Source of the DNA: Streptomyces uncialis
GTDB taxonomy: Bacteria > Actinomycetota > Actinomycetes > Streptomycetales > Streptomycetaceae
Length of the DNA stretch: 64,000 nt
Direction: 5' to 3'
Assembly: GCF_001905345.1 (NCBI RefSeq)
Contig: NZ_LFBV01000003.1
Coordinates: 186,001 to 250,000 of the forward strand
Positions 1-8,299 of the stretch are shown piece by piece. Made by a program: the position numbers and the translations under genes. Within the stretch, counting starts at the first letter, position 1; every line of letters starts with the position of its first letter. The notes below the pieces were generated by a model, which saw nothing but the letters and a program-made list of their open reading frames with translations, was not told the DNA's origin and searched no databases.

Positions 1-990
1 CTCGGCCACGGTCCTGTCGGGGAAGCGCGGGTCGGACTCCAGAACCCGCCACGCACGGTCCGGGTCGTTGAAGGGCGGCGGCAGTGGACGCCCTTCGGCG
101 AGGTCCGTGAGTGCGGCGGCGACCGGGTCCAGCGCGGTCAGTCCGGCCGCTTCGCACGCGCGGCGCGCCGCCAGCACGGCCACCTGACGCTGGGTTGCGG
201 AGCCCGCGGCGTCGAGAGCGTGGACAAGGGCCGGGTCGAAGCGGAGCAGACCGCGCACATTGCCGCCGACGGCGCTGAGCGCCGGGCTCGGCAACTTCCC
301 TCCCCATTTCCACAGTTCGTAGGCGAGCTTTTGCCGCCTCTCTGCTTCTGCTTCCGCGAGCCGGGCGAGGCGCGCGGCTTCGGCACGTTCGGCCGGGGTC
401 GGCGGGGGCGGCTGCTCCTGGGCGTAGTCGTGCCAGTAGGCGGCGACCTCCGAGGTCTGCTTCAGGACGCGGTCCGGACCGGGCGGTGCCGGCCAGAACT
501 GCAACAGATAGCGGTCCAGTTCGGCCTCCTCGGGGAACCGGGTGTCGTGCTGCTTCCCCTCGTCCATGCGTGTGGCGCAGTACCGGACCCGGTGGTCGAT
601 CTCGTCCAGGCCCAGGTCCCAGGAGCCCCCGCCTCCCCACTCCACGAGTGCGGTGCTGGTGGAGGCGGGCCGGAAGGAGACCTCCACGATCTCCTCCCAC
701 CCGTCGTCCAGCGGCGGGGCCTGGTCGTGCACCTCCACGGTGAAGACGACACTGCCGGTGTGCAGGCCGGTGATCAGCCACAGCAGACCGGGGGTCGCCG
801 CCCCGCACAACCCGTTGCGTTGTCCGCCGAGCGCTTCCGCGAGTTCCGGGAAAACGCCGTCCGGATCGCTCTCGACATAGATCTGACTGTAATGAACCTC
901 AACATTGCCCTCGACCGGCCTGCGCACCACGACCCCCACTCGCTCCCGGGAACGGACCACGCCAAGCAGCTTAGGGACGACCACTGACAT
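1..990 (-). CDS. Hypothetical protein, partial (C-terminus beyond window)
   Basis: An uninterrupted minus-strand frame of 330 codons starts at ATG 990 and is still open at base 1, so the C-terminus is missing. I do not recognise the family. The N-terminal part is rich in short beta-like strands (for example VVFTVEVHD near residue 95 and EIVEVSFRP near 110). It also has an acidic WEE motif and ends in a Gly-rich turn. An Ala/Glu/Arg-rich helix follows (AERAEAARLAEAEAERRQ, roughly residues 205-225), and the rest looks helical. No signal peptide or membrane segment is visible. Third positions are almost all G or C on this strand, which supports it over the overlapping frames on the other strand. 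A secreted or metal-binding role is not indicated. Confidence 0.75.
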   Translation of the reverse strand, partial: MSVVVPKLLGVVRSRERVGVVVRRPVEGNVEVHYSQIYVESDPDGVFPELAEALGGQRNGLCGAATPGLLWLITGLHTGSVVFTVEVHDQAPPLDDGWEEIVEVSFRPASTSTALVEWGGGGSWDLGLDEIDHRVRYCATRMDEGKQHDTRFPEEAELDRYLLQFWPAPPGPDRVLKQTSEVAAYWHDYAQEQPPPPTPAERAEAARLARLAEAEAERRQKLAYELWKWGGKLPSPALSAVGGNVRGLLRFDPALVHALDAAGSATQRQVAVLAARRACEAAGLTALDPVAAALTDLAEGRPLPPPFNDPDRAWRVLESDPRFPDRTVAE

Positions 991-1203
991 CGCCGGGTCG
1001 CCGGATCACCAGGTCGATGGACCGACCCACCGAAGGACCGAAGGGGGCATGAGCGCACGGGCCACTCGCCGTGCCGGCCAATGCCGATGCCGGTGGGGTG
1101 GGGTGGGGTGGACGGGGTCCACCGGGGGCGGGTTGAACGGGCACGTGGGCGGACGCGATGGCTCAGCGTCAGCCGCTCGCGCAACGGCGGCCGAAGGCGC
1201 GGC

Positions 1204-1911
1204 TCACCAGGTGCACCCGGCTCGCAGGTCGTGGATGCTGTCGGCGAGTTCGGCCGGGTGGGACGGCCAGCCCGTCGTGTGCCAGTGGGTGATCCGCCAG
1301 GCGAGCCGCCGCGGCCAGACGGGGGTGACGGGCAGTTGGCGGACCGGGATCCACACGGGGGTGCCGCCGTGGTTGTCGAGTGTTTCGCGGGCGCCGAGCT
1401 CTCCTTCGGCTTCCAGGAGGAAGTAGTGCTCGCGGCGTCGTTCCTTCCAGACCCGGGCCACTTCCCGGACCACGTCCCCGCTCAGGCCGGACTCCTCCCG
1501 CAGTTCGCGGACCACCGCGCGGTGCAAGGGTTCACCGTCCTCAACCCCGCCGCCGGGTATCTCGTAGAACGGCTGTCCGTCCTCCTCGAAGCCGATGAGC
1601 AGGATGTGCTCGTCGCGGATCACCACCGCACCGGCCCGGACCCGCACCGGTTCGTCGGCCGCCGGGTCGACCCAGGGAACCGGCCGTCGCACCGGACCGC
1701 GTGTCGTCCAGTCCCTCAGGACCGTCTCGGCGGTGCCTACCGGCCGGATACGTGCGTGGCGTGCCTCGGCCAGGGTCAGCGAGCGCCAGGTGCCGTCCGG
1801 CGCCTGGTCGTGGCGGGGGAAGCGGTACGTCCCGGCCTCGTCCGGGTCCTTCGCGAGGACGAGGCCGGTGCCGTCGAACAGGGGGTTGACCGTGAGGGGG
1901 ACGTCAGCCAT
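1204..1911 (-). CDS. Nudix hydrolase domain protein
   Basis: The 235-residue protein has a complete Nudix box at about residues 121-143: Gly121, Glu127, then RELREESGL matching the GX5EX7REUXEEXGU consensus that binds Mg2+ for pyrophosphohydrolysis of nucleoside diphosphate-linked compounds. An N-terminal extension of about 85 residues precedes the Nudix fold. It contains a W-R-S-L-T-L-A-E-A-R stretch and is probably a small accessory domain. The C-terminus has a WRITHW segment. The substrate cannot be inferred. The ATG at 1911 is the first start in the frame and is followed immediately by well-conserved-looking sequence. The gene stands alone, with about 210 bases to the neighbour on either side, so it is likely monocistronic. 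Confidence 0.9.
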   Translation of the reverse strand: MADVPLTVNPLFDGTGLVLAKDPDEAGTYRFPRHDQAPDGTWRSLTLAEARHARIRPVGTAETVLRDWTTRGPVRRPVPWVDPAADEPVRVRAGAVVIRDEHILLIGFEEDGQPFYEIPGGGVEDGEPLHRAVVRELREESGLSGDVVREVARVWKERRREHYFLLEAEGELGARETLDNHGGTPVWIPVRQLPVTPVWPRRLAWRITHWHTTGWPSHPAELADSIHDLRAGCTW

Positions 1912-2004
1912 CCGGGAAGGTTAGCGGCCTGGTGCGCGAGCTTCGGCGAGCAGGTGCGGCGGCGTGGAATGCGCCCCGCCCGCTGTCCCGCCGCCTCGCT
2001 GTGC

Positions 2005-2036
2005 CGCTGTCCCGCTGTCCCGCTGTCCCGCTGTCC
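2005..2036. repeat. Short tandem repeat, 4 x 8 bp CGCTGTCC
   Basis: Four perfect copies of CGCTGTCC lie head to tail, with a degenerate fifth copy just upstream at 1981. The array sits between the Nudix gene (5' end at 1911) and the 3' end of the anchor-C gene (2125). It is a simple-sequence array with no obvious function and could vary in copy number. Confidence 0.85.
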
Positions 2037-2124
2037 CGCCCCGGGTCGTACACCGTCGGTGTGCGTCCGGGGCGGGCATGGGTCGGATCAGGTCACGTCA
2101 GGCCAGGTCAGGACGACCGGGCCG

Positions 2125-2724
2125 TCAGGGGTTGCAGGAGCAGGGAGAGGACGCGGTGACGCGGACATCGTCGATGACGGGTCCGTACGCACCGGGAAGG
2201 GTGCTGGCGAACCCGAGGGTCGTCGTCGGCGCGTTTGCCACGAACGTGACCTGCCGTTGCACATAGCCCATCGCGGCGCGCGTCTTCCCGGTGGAGTCGA
2301 AGGAGAAGTCCTGGAAGTTCTGCCCGTCGACCAGGACCTTGCCGGTCTTCACCGCGGCACCGCCCTCCGGGTTCGCCGCCAGCGCGTAGGTGACCGTGTA
2401 CGTACGTCCCACCACGGTGGTGAAGGTCTGTGCGACCGCGCCCGGCTGGGTGGCGTTGAGGTCGACGGACTGGTCGCCCTCGGCGGCCTGCCAGAACCCG
2501 GCGCCGATCAGGTCCACCCCGCCGGCGCTCACCTTCCACGGCCCGATCGACTGCCCGGCGGTGACGGTCGTGAACGAGTTCGCCGGCGCGGTGGGGTACT
2601 CGAAGCTGCCGTCGTCGAACCGGCTCACGGCCACCGCCGACGGAGCGGCCGATGCCATCCCCGGACCGGTCGCGAGAAGTCCTGCCGCGGCGACGGCGAC
2701 GACCAAGTAGCGTGCGACTGCCAT
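2125..2724 (-). CDS. Secreted choice-of-anchor C family protein
   Basis: The 199-residue protein has a clear Sec signal peptide (hydrophobic VVAVAAAGLLATG core, cleavage after ASA or AAP near residue 27). The mature part resembles the choice-of-anchor C / DUF642-like beta-sandwich family. It has the DGSFEYP opening, a GPWKVSAGGVDLIG block, SVDLN, a VVGRTYTVTY strand and a closing GPVIDDVRV motif. Such domains are extracellular and are thought to be adhesive or carbohydrate-associated; the ligand is unknown. The C-terminus ends in a two-cysteine CSCNP tail that could form a disulfide. The start at ATG 2724 has a GGAGG-like ribosome site just upstream. It is monocistronic and convergent with nothing. 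Confidence 0.85.
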   Translation of the reverse strand: MAVARYLVVAVAAAGLLATGPGMASAAPSAVAVSRFDDGSFEYPTAPANSFTTVTAGQSIGPWKVSAGGVDLIGAGFWQAAEGDQSVDLNATQPGAVAQTFTTVVGRTYTVTYALAANPEGGAAVKTGKVLVDGQNFQDFSFDSTGKTRAAMGYVQRQVTFVANAPTTTLGFASTLPGAYGPVIDDVRVTASSPCSCNP

Positions 2725-3086
2725 GTCTGCCTCCTGAAGTAGGGGGTTCCGTGTCCAGCGGCATCAGCATTCCGGCAGGCCGGAAGGGGTGAGAAGGCTT
2801 GCGCCCCGGCGCGCGGGGGTGCCGGGCAAGGGCGCGTGGTCCGCGGGCGCACCACCGCACTCCAACAAGCTGATTGGGGCGGCACGGGTGGCCCACGGAG
2901 GCATCGTGGGGCCTCCCGTACATGGTTCGGGGGCGCCCCGGGGCGGGCGACCCCGAGCGAGGTACCGGTGTCCGGCGCGTGTGTGAAGGCGCGCGCCCCA
3001 AGCCCCGGACCACCCGATCCGCCCAGGGTCCGCCCGGCCCCGCACACCGACAGCACGTGGTCCTGACGCAGCCGCCGCGGACGGTC
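2725..3086. other. Intergenic region, no gene seen
   Basis: About 360 bases lie between the anchor-C gene start and the SRPBCC gene stop. Open frames exist on both strands but have no recognisable domain, ribosome site or consistent codon bias. The stretch should hold the promoter of the anchor-C gene and the 3' end of the SRPBCC transcript. Confidence 0.6.
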
Positions 3087-3842
3087 CTAGAAGGTCAGCC
3101 CGGCGAGCCAGTCCCTCCAGGACCGCTCGATCCGCCCGTCGGCCGCGTCCGCTTCGAAGACGTGGTGGCCCAGCACGATGACGTTGCCGCGGTCCGGTCC
3201 GGAGTGGATGAAGCGGTAGAGCCCGTCGGCGGTGCGTACGCCCAGGAAGGCCGGTGCGGCCAGGTAGTCGACGACGCCCTCGACCGGCGCGCCGCCCGGG
3301 ACGGCCAGCCGGACCGCGTCGCCCTCGGTGAGGCGGTCGGGCAGGCCGAGCGCCTCCTTGAGGACCGCCCAGGCCCGTTCGGGTGCGGCGGCTCCCGGGC
3401 GGAAGGCGCCCACGGGTGCCGCGGTCCGGCCGGGGAAGTGGGTGAGGTAGGCGGCCAGGGTGTGGAGGTACATGTCCCATCCGACGGCCATGGCCTCGTA
3501 CTCCGTCTCCCAGTCGTCACCCAGCACACCGCTCTGCACGAGCCGCAGTACGGTGCTGCCCTGGTCACGGCCCTCGACCAGGAACTCCATGGCCATGAAC
3601 GAACCGTCGTCGGCCTCGGCCGAGCGGTGCGCGAAGCGCAGGGGCGGCTGCCACGCGGTGACGGTGGACTCCTGGACATGACCGCCCAGGTCCATACCGT
3701 TCCGGCCGCCCTCGCCCGGCGTCACCTCGTTGCGGCCCATGAACCAGGAGTCGATTCCCGGACCGGTCGCGATCGCGTCCCAGACCTCTTCGGGTGTCGC
3801 GTCCAGGGTGATCTCTTTGCGCAGCTCGAAGGGGTGCGGCAT
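3087..3842 (-). CDS. SRPBCC (AHSA1-like) domain protein
   Basis: This is a 251-residue protein when started at ATG 3842 (MPHPFELRKEITLDATPEEVW). That is the normal N-terminus of AHA1/START-like SRPBCC proteins, and the 24 residues upstream in the frame are low-complexity. The family motif ATPEEVWDAIATGPGIDSWF is at residues 14-33. The fold then continues through the long C-terminal helix near residues 115-135 (DDWETEYEAMAVGWDMYLHTLAAYLTHF, given here only in part as WDMYLHTLAAYL). A second, less conserved domain of about 90 residues follows. These proteins bind hydrophobic ligands or act as small cyclases or regulators; no catalytic residue can be assigned. It sits in tandem with a DHFR-like reductase and an ArsR-type regulator on the same strand, an arrangement common for such genes. 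Confidence 0.85.
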   Translation of the reverse strand: MPHPFELRKEITLDATPEEVWDAIATGPGIDSWFMGRNEVTPGEGGRNGMDLGGHVQESTVTAWQPPLRFAHRSAEADDGSFMAMEFLVEGRDQGSTVLRLVQSGVLGDDWETEYEAMAVGWDMYLHTLAAYLTHFPGRTAAPVGAFRPGAAAPERAWAVLKEALGLPDRLTEGDAVRLAVPGGAPVEGVVDYLAAPAFLGVRTADGLYRFIHSGPDRGNVIVLGHHVFEADAADGRIERSWRDWLAGLTF

Positions 3843-3957
3843 CGGGGGATCTCTCGTTCTTCGTCGGGTGCGTGGTGGCGTGCCGCGCGGGTGGCGGAGG
3901 CCACGCCCAGGCACTCCCGGGCGGTGCGCGGTTCCGGGCGGTGCGGCGCGGTGGCGG

Positions 3958-4509
3958 TCAGCGTGTGGCGGGGTTGTAGGTCAGGTGCAGCACTCCGTTG
4001 CCGAAGGCGCGGCTCCCGGCGAGTTTCAGTGACGACTTCGGTGCGCCCTCGGGGAAGAGCCGGGGGCCGGTGCCGAGCGTGACGGGGTAGACGATCAGGT
4101 GGAGTTCGTCGACCAGGCCGTCGGCGAGCAGCGCGCGGACCAGGGTGCCGCTGCCGCTGACGTAGATCCCTCCGTCGACGCTGTCCTTCAACCGGCGGAT
4201 GGCGTCGGCGTCGTACCCGCCGAGGACGGTCGAGTTCTTCCAGTCGGCGTGTTCCAGGGTGGAGGAGACGACGTACTTGGGGGTCTCGTTCATGAACGGG
4301 GCGCCGGGGTCGTCCTCCACGGAACGGGTGGCCCAAGCGGGGGCGAACTCCTCGTAGGTGGTGCGGCCGAGGAGGATCGCGACGCACGACTCCACGAAGC
4401 CGCCGATGGACTCGCCCATCTCGGGGGTGAACCCGTACTCCATCGTCCAGGTCGGCGCGCCGATCACTCCGTCGAGGGTGATGAACTCCTGAACCTTGAT
4501 CGTTCCCAT
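3958..4509 (-). CDS. Dihydrofolate reductase family protein (RibD C-terminal-like)
   Basis: The 183-residue protein has the YyaP/RibD C-terminal fold. An N-terminal KVQEFITLDGVIGAP strand-turn is followed by a nucleotide-binding LLGRTTYEEFAPAWA block. Next come VSSTL, a GGIYVSGSGTLVRALLADGLVDEL segment (seen in part as YVSGSGTLVRAL), and the LFPEG motif near the C-terminus. Family members are NADPH-dependent reductases, but this branch lacks a known substrate. Two adjacent ATGs exist. The AAGGAG ribosome site sits 6 bases from ATG 4509 and only 3 from ATG 4512, so 4509 is preferred. The gene is downstream of the ArsR-type regulator and may be co-transcribed with it. Confidence 0.85.
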   Translation of the reverse strand: MGTIKVQEFITLDGVIGAPTWTMEYGFTPEMGESIGGFVESCVAILLGRTTYEEFAPAWATRSVEDDPGAPFMNETPKYVVSSTLEHADWKNSTVLGGYDADAIRRLKDSVDGGIYVSGSGTLVRALLADGLVDELHLIVYPVTLGTGPRLFPEGAPKSSLKLAGSRAFGNGVLHLTYNPATR

Positions 4510-4763
4510 CATGCGCTCCTTCGGTGGTCGTCGCGGCCGTGGTGGTTCTCCGCGGCCGGTCGTGCTGGTGATGTCCGTCCCTGGGGGACGGGGCAAGCTC
4601 TCGCCGGACCGGTTCCGGTTCCTGACCGGTCCGGGTTCCGCTTCCGGACCGGGCCGGTTTCGGGTCGCGGACCGGATCAGGTTCCGGATCGGGCCGGGTG
4701 CGCGGGGCTGTTCGCCGCGCGTACGGCGTGGCGGTCGGGGCGGCTGCCGCTGTGGGCGCCGTG

Positions 4764-5378
4764 TCAGGAATCCTCGGCGCTGGTGCCGTCCGCCGGCGGA
4801 GCGACACTCGGGTGGAGGGCGACCACCACACGGTGGTCACGTCCGGCCTCGGCGCTCTCGGTGTGGTACTTGGCGACCAGGGCGGTGACCGCACCGGCCA
4901 TTTCCTCGGCGAACGCGGCACGGTCGGCCGCCGAGGCGAAGCGCACCCGTCCGTCCATCGCGAATGTCGCCAGGCGCTTGCGGGCCTTGGTCGCGCCGGT
5001 GATCAGCGCCCCGACGTCGCCCACGAGCTGGGCGGCGACGGCGAGCAGCCAGCGTGCGGACAGCTGGTCGGTGAAGCGCGCGGGGTCGGGCCGCACCCCT
5101 TCCGCGACCACTGGGGAGATCACGAAGGACTCGGCGGTGGCCCGCATGACGCGCTCGGTGACATTGCCCTTGCGCCGCTCCTCGACCAGCTCGATCAGGC
5201 CGTGCCGCTCAAGCGCCTTGAGGTGGTAGTTGACCTTCTGCCGGGCCAGCCCGACCCGGGCCGCCAGCATCGACGCCGATGCGGGCCCGGCCGCCAGCGC
5301 GGCCAGCAGTCCGGCCCGCATGGGGTCGAGCGACGCCTCGGCCGCTGCCGCATCCTCGATCACCGCTACTTCGAACAT
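4764..5378 (-). CDS. ArsR-family winged-helix transcriptional regulator
   Basis: The 204-residue regulator has a winged helix-turn-helix at about residues 15-85 (DPMRAGLLAALAAGPASASM, then LARQKVNYHLKALERHGLIE as recognition helix and wing lead-in). The wing contains ERRKGNVTERVMRA. The C-terminal half is helical and lacks the cysteine metal sites of classical ArsR, so it probably senses an organic ligand or only dimerises. ATG 5378 is preceded by a GAAGGTGGGG ribosome site. A 16-bp perfect palindrome lies just upstream, suggesting autoregulation. It is followed on the same strand by the DHFR-like and SRPBCC genes, which it may control. Confidence 0.88.
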   Translation of the reverse strand: MFEVAVIEDAAAAEASLDPMRAGLLAALAAGPASASMLAARVGLARQKVNYHLKALERHGLIELVEERRKGNVTERVMRATAESFVISPVVAEGVRPDPARFTDQLSARWLLAVAAQLVGDVGALITGATKARKRLATFAMDGRVRFASAADRAAFAEEMAGAVTALVAKYHTESAEAGRDHRVVVALHPSVAPPADGTSAEDS

Positions 5379-5408
5379 GTCCCCACCTTCACACCGAACT
5401 TTAATACT

Positions 5409-5429
5409 GTCAAGACAAATTAATTTGTC
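5409..5429 (-). promoter_or_regulatory. Palindromic operator/promoter of the ArsR-type gene
   Basis: GACAAATTAATTTGTC at 5414-5429 is a perfect 16-bp palindrome and is strikingly AT-rich for this genome. It overlaps a second inverted repeat, TGTC-AA-GACA, at 5409-5418. Read on the minus strand the same bases give a TTGACA hexamer, a consensus -35 element, about 30 bases before the ATG at 5378. Overlap of operator and promoter fits repression of the ArsR-type gene by its own product. The regulator bound here is inferred, not shown. Confidence 0.65.
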
Positions 5430-5458
5430 GGTGAGTTGGACGGGAGGATTCGCACGAA

Positions 5459-5488
5459 GGCTTCGGACAGGAGGGCTTCGGACAGGAG
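5459..5488. repeat. 15-bp direct repeat, two copies
   Basis: GGCTTCGGACAGGAG occurs twice in tandem upstream of the ArsR-type gene and downstream of the next regulator. No coding role is evident. Confidence 0.7.
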
Positions 5489-5661
5489 GGACGGACGACT
5501 GTCGTGACGGCGGGCCCGGCCCGGGTTCGGCCGACCTACGCCGGAGTCGAGGCAGGTCCGGGCAGACGCCCGGGGAGGCAGGGGCGTCCGGAGCGGGCCC
5601 GGGCAGCGACCGGTCGAAGAGCCCGCCGTGGGGCCGGAGGTCGCGCAGACGGGAGCCGTTC

Positions 5662-6360
5662 TCAGGCCGCGGCCAAGTCCAGACCGAGGTGACGGCGGAG
5701 TTCGTCATGGCCCTGTTCGGTGAGGGCCACGGCGCGCGTGGTGCCGACGCGGGTGATCCAGCCGGTGTCGAACGCGTGGCGGCACAGGGCGGCGCCGACA
5801 GCACCCGCGAGGTGGGGGCGGCGTTCGGTGAAGTCCAGACAGGTGCGGACGGCGGGGCGGCGGGTGGGGGCGAGGGCGATCCCGAGGCCGGTGAGCCAGT
5901 CACGGCCCCGGGACGTGAGGGCTAGCCCATGACGGTCGTCGAGGAAACCGCGCTCGGTGAGGGCGTCGGTGACGGCCACACCGAGCATGCCCGCCAGGTG
6001 GTCGTAACAGGTACGGCCCCGGGCGAGGGTACGGGAACGCCGGGCCGCGTTCAGCGAGCGGTGCGGCTCCCGGTCCCCCGGTGCGAGGGCCGCCAGGGAT
6101 TCGACGAGCTCCGCGGCCTTCGGACCGGCCAGTCCGACGTAGCGGTGGCGGCCTTGGCGGTGCTCGGCCAGCAGCCCGGCGGTCACGAGCAGATTGAGGT
6201 GCCCGGTGGCCGTCGATGCCGCGACGCCCGCGTGACGCGCCAGCTCACCGGCGGTCCAGGCCCGTCCGTCGAGCAGGGCCAGACAGAACACCGCTCGGGT
6301 CGGGTCGGCGAGGAGAGCGGCCACGGCGGCCACCCCCTGTCCGGTCTCACGTGTGTCCAT
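5662..6360 (-). CDS. ArsR-family winged-helix regulator
   Basis: The 232-residue protein starts at ATG 6360 (MDTRETGQGVAAVAALLADP). The ArsR-type winged helix spans about residues 12-85, with PTRAVFCLALLDGRAWTAGE, then a recognition helix in GVAASTATGHLNLLVTAGLL and a wing HRQGRHRYVGLA. A long C-terminal region has a second wHTH-like segment near the end (WITRVGTTRAVALTEQGHDE). No CxC or CxxD metal site is seen. It is divergent from the flavin reductase gene with 65 bases between start codons, so it most likely controls that gene. An upstream in-frame ATG at 6408 would overlap the divergent promoter region and is less likely. Confidence 0.87.
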   Translation of the reverse strand: MDTRETGQGVAAVAALLADPTRAVFCLALLDGRAWTAGELARHAGVAASTATGHLNLLVTAGLLAEHRQGRHRYVGLAGPKAAELVESLAALAPGDREPHRSLNAARRSRTLARGRTCYDHLAGMLGVAVTDALTERGFLDDRHGLALTSRGRDWLTGLGIALAPTRRPAVRTCLDFTERRPHLAGAVGAALCRHAFDTGWITRVGTTRAVALTEQGHDELRRHLGLDLAAA

Positions 6361-6425
6361 CCGTCCATCTTCCGCCGCTGTCGGTTCGGCGGGTACCGAA
6401 CCGTGCACCGCCTACGGTCCTGGCC

Positions 6426-7040
6426 ATGGAAACGAAGACGATCAACCCGAGCATCCTCTACTTCGGCACCCCCGTCGTGCTTGTCACGACCGAGAACGAG
6501 GACGGCTCGCCGAACCTCGCACCCATCTCCTCGGCCTGGGCTCTGGGCCAGGTGATCGTGCTGGGACTGGGACCGGACGGGCAGACCGCTCACAATCTGC
6601 TCGCGGGCCGACGGGAACTGGTCCTGAGCCTGCCCGGCCCGGAGCTGTGGCGGCAGGTCGAGCGGCTGGGCGGGCTCACCGGCCGTGGACCGCGGCCGGG
6701 CGATCCCCGCGGCCCGGTCGTGCACGAGCCCGCCAAGTTCGCCGCGTCCGGTCTCACCGCGGTGCCGTCCGAACTCATCGCGCCGCCGCGCGTCGCCCAG
6801 TGCCCGCTCCAGTTCGAGACGGTCGCGGAGGAGGTACGCCCCGACAGCGGCAAGGAGTTCCTGATCGTCGAGACCCGTGTGCTGCGGGTCCACGCGGCAC
6901 CGGACATCACCGTCCCCGCCACCCATCACATCGACCCCGCGCGCTGGAGCCCGCTCGTGTACAACTTCCGTCACTACTTCGGGCTCGGCCATGAACTCGG
7001 GCACAGCGCCCGGTCGCAGACCGCGCGGGCGGCCCGATGA
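6426..7040 (+). CDS. Flavin reductase / FMN-binding split-barrel family protein
   Basis: The 204-residue protein opens with KTINPSILYFGTPVVLVTTEN, typical of flavin reductase-like FMN-binding split barrels. The flavin-contacting SPNLAPISSAWALG and a GQTAHNLL motif follow, and an FLIVETRVLRVHA strand comes late in the protein. Such proteins reduce or bind FMN, often serving a monooxygenase or acting on small aromatic compounds. The partner is not evident. The ATG at 6426 was chosen because the divergent regulator ends its own 5' region just upstream. Its stop lies 54 bases before the left inverted transposase fragment, so the island begins directly behind it. Confidence 0.88.
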   Translation: METKTINPSILYFGTPVVLVTTENEDGSPNLAPISSAWALGQVIVLGLGPDGQTAHNLLAGRRELVLSLPGPELWRQVERLGGLTGRGPRPGDPRGPVVHEPAKFAASGLTAVPSELIAPPRVAQCPLQFETVAEEVRPDSGKEFLIVETRVLRVHAAPDITVPATHHIDPARWSPLVYNFRHYFGLGHELGHSARSQTARAAR

Positions 7041-7094
7041 CGGGGCCGGGTACGAGTACGGCCGCAGGGGCGGGTACGGCCGCACTCCCCCTTG

Positions 7095-7362
7095 CTGATC
7101 GTTTCAGAGTGGGGTTCGGAGTCGGTGGAGGCATATGAGGCTGCAGGCCGGTCCGGGCAGGCCCTGGTGGAGATCGGCAGGTCGCTCGTGTCGGATACGG
7201 AGCCGTTTGAAACTGGTGGAGCCGGGTGAAGGCGCGCTCGGCCACCCATCGCACTCTGCCCGGTCCGGAGCCGTGGGCGACGCCGTGTCGGGCGGTCATG
7301 GGTCCGATACCGCGCTTCCACAGCAGGCGGCGGTACGTGTCGAAGTCGTAGCCACGGTCCGC
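7095..7362 (-). mobile_element. IS5-family transposase fragment, left arm of inverted pair
   Basis: The 268 bases are identical, in inverted orientation, to 11754-12021. The minus strand encodes the C-terminal catalytic part of an IS5-type DDE transposase: DRGYDFDTYRRLLWKRGI, then the VAERAF segment holding the last catalytic Glu. The reading frame is broken by an extra base after LHQF. In the shifted frame the normal ending (KRLRIRHERPADLHQG and onward) continues to the stop. The outer end reads CTGATCGTTTCAGAG and probably is the IS terminus. The N-terminal two-thirds of the transposase is absent, so the copy cannot move by itself. Confidence 0.85.
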
Positions 7363-8035
7363 CACTGCGGCGGCCCGAACGTGTTCACCTTCCAGGCCCG
7401 GTCACTGTTCCTGGAAATGCTCGCCGTCATCGTCGCCAGCCGGCTCTTCGTCGAGAGCGACTGCGAGCACCACCTGCTCGGCGGCGCGATCAGAGCTGCG
7501 GGCAGACCCAGGAGCAGCCCGGAGGTCTCCAGCAGGGCGAGTCCCGGCCAACCTTCGGATGGACATCCCCGAACTCGGTGAGAAGGCCGAGCGCCATCTG
7601 CCAGTCCTGGCGCCCGATGTCCTCGCGAACATCCCGATCGTCACACCGTTCTCCATGGTCTTCACCGAGGCGTTCGACGCGAAGGTCATGTGCCGCTTTC
7701 TCGCCTGGCTCGTCGGGCACTTCGACCACAAGGTCCACACGATTGTCGACCGCCACTCGGCCCGCCGCTCGAAGACCATCCGGACGTGCTCGCCGACCGC
7801 AAAGACCGGGGTCGAACTACACTTGGCGCCTTCGTACTCACTCGAACTGAACCCGGATAAAATAGTCAACGCCGACCTTAAACGCAGCCTGCCTCGCGCC
7901 TACCAGGCGCCAGAATCAGACTTGAACTCGCCGCCGGAACCGGCCGGTTCTTCCACTGTCGACAACGGCAACCCCACCTCTTGCACGGATACTTCGGCGG
8001 TCGGCACGTCCGGCACATCATCGATGAGTGACCTT
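7363..8035 (+). pseudogene. IS630-family transposase remnant
   Basis: From about 7630 the plus strand encodes the C-terminal half of an IS630-type transposase: TPFSMVFTEAFDAKVMCRFL, LVGHFDHKVHTIVDRHSARR and LELNPDKIVNADLK. After a frameshift it ends in RQRQPHLLHGYFGGRHVRHI and IDE before a TGA near 8028. The catalytic Glu of the NPDE motif is Lys here (NPDK). Compensating single-base shifts lie near 7790-7810 and another near 7900. The first 200 bases (7363-7560) are not clearly part of it and look decayed. It is inactive and marks the island as a site of repeated insertion. Confidence 0.75.
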
Positions 8036-8201
8036 CATGAGTTTCTGATCAACATGACACGTGATCAATAAGCGCCCAACATGAGTAAATACCACACAAG
8101 GCGACAACCCCTCAATCATCCCATACCGGGAAACCCGCTAGAGAGTCAAGCCGGACACTATACATTCGGTCGGGCAAACCCCTGTGGCCGATTACGTAAA
8201 G

Positions 8202-8229
8202 TTGACCTTCCCTCTCGTTTGTGTAATCT
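8202..8229 (+). promoter_or_regulatory. Candidate sigma-70-type promoter for the secreted peptide gene
   Basis: TTGACC at 8202-8207 and TAATCT at 8224-8229 are separated by 16 bases, in an AT-rich stretch unusual for the genome. A perfect TTACGTAA palindrome lies at 8192-8199, directly upstream of the -35 hexamer, and could be a protein site. The start of transcription would be near 8236, giving a leader of about 64 bases. Confidence 0.5.
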
Positions 8230-8299
8230 ACAACTCGACATTGCGAAGCCGCGCCTTCATCGGTCGGCGTCGCTCTATTCGGGAGGGGAATAGATTTAC

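Noticed and set aside
220..987. Plus-strand 255-codon open frame
   Set aside because: It is the antisense shadow of a minus-strand frame with better codon bias; no domain or ribosome site.
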